Assembly (NCBI GenBank): GCA_026989405.1
Contig: JALSJL010000375.1
Location: 1 to 9,196, forward strand
DNA from: Marinosulfonomonas sp.
GTDB lineage: Bacteria; Pseudomonadota; Alphaproteobacteria; Rhodobacterales; Rhodobacteraceae
Reading direction: 5' to 3'
DNA length: 9,196 nucleotides
Below are positions 7,185 through 9,196 of the stretch, one piece after another. The notes beneath the pieces were generated by a model that made no database searches, was not told the origin of the DNA, and saw only the letters and a list, made by a program, of their open reading frames with translations. How positions within the stretch are numbered: the stretch's first letter is position 1; every line of letters begins with the position of its first letter. The position numbers were made by a program, and so were the translations under genes.

Positions 7185-7188
7185 CGGG

Positions 7189-7545
7189 CTAGTCGAACGA
7201 CATGATCGGGCGCACTTCGATGGTGCCGGTCTCGGCCACGGGGATCATCGCGGCGTAGCGCAAGGCATCGTCCAGATTGTCGCACTCCAGGACGTAGTAG
7301 CCACCAAGCTGTTCCTTGGTTTCGGCAAACGGCCCGTCCATTGTCTCGGTCTTGCCGCCGCGCACGCGCACGCAGGTGGCGGTTTCCGGCGGCATGAGGG
7401 CTTCGCCTCCCCCCATCACCCCTGCATCCACATAGGTTTGGTTCAGCTTGTTCCAGCGCGCCATCATGGTGTCAAACTCGGGCGTGCCCGGTTTCGGGTC
7501 GGGCCGGTTTCCGGGGGTATCGTAGATCAAGGCCAGATATTTCAT
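7189..7545 (-). CDS. YCII-related / DGPF-domain protein (118 aa)
   Basis: A small single-domain protein of the YCII family. It starts MKYLALIYDTP and carries MDGPFAETKEQLGGYYVLE (residues about 69-87), the DGPF signature, then DALRYAAMIP and EVRPI at the end. Length and motif order fit the family throughout. DGPF proteins are the standard partners of ECF42 sigma factors; their biochemical role is unknown, although YCII domains resemble the ferredoxin-like fold of muconolactone isomerases. The ATG at 7545 has AAAGGAAA closely upstream. The gene sits between the MAPEG and sigma-factor genes in one orientation, with 60 bp to the former and 4 bp to the latter. Confidence 0.9.
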   Translation of the reverse strand: MKYLALIYDTPGNRPDPKPGTPEFDTMMARWNKLNQTYVDAGVMGGGEALMPPETATCVRVRGGKTETMDGPFAETKEQLGGYYVLECDNLDDALRYAAMIPVAETGTIEVRPIMSFD

Positions 7546-7566
7546 TGCGTTTCCTTTCGGACGAAT

Positions 7567-7582
7567 GGGGGAAGCATCCCCC
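7567..7582. other. Hairpin between the MAPEG and YCII genes
   Basis: GGGGGA (7567-7572) pairs with TCCCCC (7577-7582) around a 4-nt loop. On the minus strand it lies between the MAPEG stop and the YCII ribosome-binding site. No T-run follows, so it is more likely an mRNA processing or stability element, or a partial attenuator, than a full terminator. Confidence 0.45.
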
Positions 7583-7605
7583 GGTTGGGTTGGGTTTGCA
7601 ATCGT

Positions 7606-7995
7606 TTAGCCAGCCATTGCCAGAGCAAGGCCCAGCACGCAGATTGCGAGCGCCAGAAGGGAACCGGAATTGCCCACGATACGCAGCACATGGGCCGGAT
7701 TGTCGGCGCGAAGCCCGAACGGGTGGATCAGACGCGAAATCACAAGCAAAAGCCCCGCCGCATGCAGCCAGGCCGGGCCAACACCGCGCAGTTCGCCAAT
7801 CAGCATGATCAGCAGAACAAGCGGCACCCATTCGATGAAATTGCCGTGGCGGCGGATCTTTTCATGCAGCCCGACATCTTCGCCGTGCCCGATTGAAACG
7901 GACCGCGCCGCCCGCGCCCGGGTTACATTGATCCAGAGGGCCAGCATGATCACCGCAAGCGGCACAGCGTATATCGGCGTAATTTCAATCGGCAT
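7606..7995 (-). CDS. MAPEG-family integral membrane protein (129 aa)
   Basis: A small four-helix membrane protein. Hydrophobic segments lie at about residues 5-24, 53-70, 73-91 and 106-127. The loop after helix 1 holds EKIRRHGNFIEWVPL (about 45-59), matching the conserved R/N/E pattern of MAPEG proteins, and GLRADNPAHVLRIVGN precedes the last helix. Eukaryotic members are glutathione-dependent transferases or peroxidases; bacterial members are mostly uncharacterised, so a catalytic role here is only a possibility. The ATG at 7995 has AAGGA about 8 nt upstream. It is the first gene of the apparent MAPEG - YCII - ECF42 transcription unit, and a matching ECF42-like promoter lies directly upstream. 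Confidence 0.88.
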   Translation of the reverse strand: MPIEITPIYAVPLAVIMLALWINVTRARAARSVSIGHGEDVGLHEKIRRHGNFIEWVPLVLLIMLIGELRGVGPAWLHAAGLLLVISRLIHPFGLRADNPAHVLRIVGNSGSLLALAICVLGLALAMAG

Positions 7996-8027
7996 CGGGT
8001 CATCCTTGCTGGTTTCGATAACCCAAG

Positions 8028-8054
8028 GACGAATGGTGCGTTCCGATTTCGACA
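8028..8054 (-). promoter_or_regulatory. Candidate ECF42-dependent promoter of the MAPEG-YCII-sigma operon
   Basis: On the minus strand TGTCGA (8054-8049) and CGTC (8031-8028) are separated by 17 nt. From memory, the published signature of ECF42 targets in Streptomyces is TGTCGA at -35 and CG(A/T)C at -10. The predicted leader is about 25-30 nt and includes the MAPEG ribosome-binding site. Transcription by the sigma factor encoded two genes downstream would make a positive feedback loop. Confidence 0.6.
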
Positions 8055-8065
8055 GCGCGTCGAAA
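8047..8065. repeat. Inverted repeat TTTCGAC-N5-GTCGAAA overlapping the -35 element
   Basis: Two perfect 7-bp arms (8047-8053 and 8059-8065) flank a 5-nt GC centre. The left arm covers most of the ECF42-like TGTCGA box. It may be an operator for an additional regulator of the operon, or a chance dyad around the -35. Confidence 0.45.
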
Positions 8066-8090
8066 AATCATGTCATTTTTTTCAAGGTTG

Positions 8091-8108
8091 CCCGGCCGAA
8101 CCCGGCCG
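8091..8108. repeat. Short tandem repeat of CCCGGCCG
   Basis: CCCGGCCG occurs at 8091-8098 and again at 8101-8108, separated by AA, giving a 10-bp period close to one helical turn. It lies between the divergent MAPEG and DUF302 promoters. Function unknown. Confidence 0.35.
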
Positions 8109-8133
8109 GTTTTCCGCCGGATCCAAGGTTTTC

Positions 8134-8161
8134 TTGCGAAAAAATCACATTCATGTATCGT
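8134..8161 (+). promoter_or_regulatory. Possible promoter of the DUF302 gene
   Basis: TTGCGA (8134-8139) and TATCGT (8156-8161) are spaced 16 nt apart, about 40 bp before the start codon. An imperfectly placed dyad ATCAC-N11-GTGAT (8144-8164) covers the -10. The match to consensus is moderate. Confidence 0.35.
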
Positions 8162-8200
8162 GATGCGTATTCTTCGCGCCAATAGGGAGGCGGTTCGGAC

Positions 8201-8788
8201 ATGAGCATGATACGAAATATTCTCGCCCTGATCGGGGTGGTCGCCCTTGGTCTTGCCGTCTGGCTGGGACCGTCGCTCTACAAATACAAGTCGGCGCTGG
8301 ACGACTTTGACCCCGGCGCCTGGGAGACCTACAAATCCATGGCCGATCGTCTGGTGGAAACCGGAAATGCCGCCGCCGCCACCGTCTGGAGCGTCAAGGT
8401 CGCCGACGGGCTGAGCTTCGAAGAGGTCGACGAGTCGATCAAACAGGTGGCCATCGACCGCAACATCCGCGGCGTCGGAGAACTGCCGCTTGGCGATCAG
8501 GTCGAAGCGATGACAGGCAAGCCATGGCGCAAGCTGAAGATCTACCTTTATTGCAATCCGCTGACGGCGGCAAAAATGGTCGAGCACCACATCGCCTATG
8601 CGGCCTACCTGCCCTGCCGGGTATCGCTGGTCGAGGACGAAAACGGCGATTTGTGGATCACCTCGCTTGACATGGACATGATGATCCACGGCGGCAAGAC
8701 GCTGCCGCCCGAACTTCTGGCAGAAGCGCTGGAAGTGAAGGACATCATCCGCGACATTCTGAACCGCGCGGCCGAAGGCGATTTCTGA
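8201..8788 (+). CDS. Membrane-anchored DUF302-domain protein (195 aa)
   Basis: The N-terminus is a single hydrophobic segment (about residues 5-27, ILALIGVVALGLAVWLG) with few charges, which fits a signal anchor with the rest in the periplasm. The remainder resembles DUF302: TVWSVKVADGLSFEEVDESI, then a YLYCNPLTAAKMVEHH core (about 115-130), then YLPCRVSLVEDENGDLWI and TSLDMDMMIHGG. Two cysteines (in YLYCNP and YLPCRV) could be redox- or metal-relevant, but this is speculation. DUF302 has no settled biochemical function. GGGAGG lies 10 nt before the ATG at 8201; an in-frame ATG two codons later (8207) is an alternative start. The next gene begins immediately after its stop codon, so the two are probably cotranscribed. 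Confidence 0.8.
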   Translation: MSMIRNILALIGVVALGLAVWLGPSLYKYKSALDDFDPGAWETYKSMADRLVETGNAAAATVWSVKVADGLSFEEVDESIKQVAIDRNIRGVGELPLGDQVEAMTGKPWRKLKIYLYCNPLTAAKMVEHHIAYAAYLPCRVSLVEDENGDLWITSLDMDMMIHGGKTLPPELLAEALEVKDIIRDILNRAAEGDF

Positions 8789-9196
8789 GTGACCAGGCCG
8801 ATTGATATCCGCCCGCTTGCGGATGGCGCCACCTCGGGCGACACGCCCGCGCGCAGCTGGTCTGTCGGCGATCTGTTTCTGGTGCCGCAATCTGACGGCG
8901 GTCACACGGTTGCACAGATTCTGGCGCATGAGCTGGCGGCCATGAACAGCGCCATCTGCGCGTTTACCCTTCGACGTGCGCAGCCCGGAGAAGCAGTCGG
9001 GCCGATCGAGCCATCGGAAATCATCGCGGTGCAATATGTCACCATCGAACTGCTCGATTCAGGCGAATGGCCCGTTGCCGGAACAAGGCCCCCGGTGGTT
9101 GCGGAAACCGAGCTTGAACTTGCCGACAAACGCGCCAATCATTTCGCCGGCACCAAGATTTGCGGCTCTGGTGTCATCACCAGTCTGCTGAATGCC
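8789..9196 (+). CDS. Hypothetical protein, Imm26-like N-terminus, runs off the window
   Basis: A frame of 136 codons, open to the window edge, starts with GTG directly after the DUF302 stop (TGAGTG). GAAGG about 11 nt upstream could serve as the ribosome-binding site, and translational coupling is likely. The protein opens MTRPIDIRPLADG, then RSWSVGDLFLVPQSDGGHTVAQIL (residues about 23-46). The pattern of a GD-x-F-x-x-P strand followed by a DG turn and a VAQIL strand recalls the Imm26 family of predicted toxin-immunity proteins. That resemblance is from memory and covers only the N-terminal part. No toxin gene is visible in the window, so an immunity role is unproven. Frame use, codon bias and tight spacing support it being a real gene. 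Confidence 0.6.
   Translation, partial: MTRPIDIRPLADGATSGDTPARSWSVGDLFLVPQSDGGHTVAQILAHELAAMNSAICAFTLRRAQPGEAVGPIEPSEIIAVQYVTIELLDSGEWPVAGTRPPVVAETELELADKRANHFAGTKICGSGVITSLLNA

Noticed and set aside
5886..7205. Plus-strand open frame of 439 codons opposite the ECF sigma gene
   Set aside because: Antisense to a protein with recognisable sigma-2, sigma-4 and C-terminal motifs; composition is typical of a shadow frame.
8000..9034. Minus-strand open frame of 344 codons opposite the DUF302 gene
   Set aside because: It crosses two promoters and opposes a gene with a good ribosome-binding site and a recognisable domain; no family resemblance.

Overview
The window looks like chromosomal DNA of a marine-type Rhodobacteraceae (Roseobacter-group) alphaproteobacterium. 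The reasons are the high GC content, the single-chain indolepyruvate oxidoreductase, the LsrB/VtlR-like LysR regulator and the style of the MurI sequence. This is inference from remembered protein families, not from a search. I see no IS elements, CRISPR arrays, rRNA or tRNA genes, or phage genes.

Left part (1-4627, minus strand): three genes are read leftwards. A 1139-aa fused indolepyruvate (arylpyruvate) ferredoxin oxidoreductase comes first, then an exported rhodanese-domain protein, then the N-terminal 125 codons of glutamate racemase (murI), which runs off the window. The oxidoreductase has a well-formed promoter with a perfect TATAAT -10. A perfect 7-7-7 inverted repeat (TAGGTCA-N7-TGACCTA) fills the space between -35 and -10, which is where a repressor would sit.

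Middle (4782-5863, plus strand): a LysR-type regulator resembling LsrB/VtlR is divergent from the oxidoreductase. Just downstream, on the same strand, is an unannotated stretch with the layout of a small RNA: promoter-like boxes, a hairpin with a GAAA tetraloop, an unpaired segment carrying UCACCUCCCU, and a strong intrinsic terminator. In Rhizobiales, LsrB/VtlR proteins activate the AbcR sRNAs, which act through unpaired CUCCC-type motifs. The regulator-sRNA adjacency here may therefore be a local version of that circuit. It is the most interesting item in the window.

Right part (5940-7995, minus strand): a compact three-gene cluster encodes, in transcription order, a MAPEG-family membrane protein, a YCII/DGPF-domain protein and an ECF sigma factor with the long C-terminal extension of the ECF42 group. 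Upstream of the MAPEG gene is TGTCGA-N17-CGTC, which matches the published ECF42 promoter signature as I remember it. This suggests an autoregulated operon with MAPEG as first gene. A 19-bp near-palindrome overlaps the -35 box.

Right edge (8201-9196, plus strand): a membrane-anchored DUF302 protein is followed directly (TGAGTG, stop next to start) by a GTG-initiated reading frame that runs off the window. Its N-terminus resembles Imm26-type proteins. No gap between genes exceeds 300 bp. The largest (5688-5939) holds the candidate sRNA; the next (7996-8200) holds the divergent MAPEG and DUF302 promoters.
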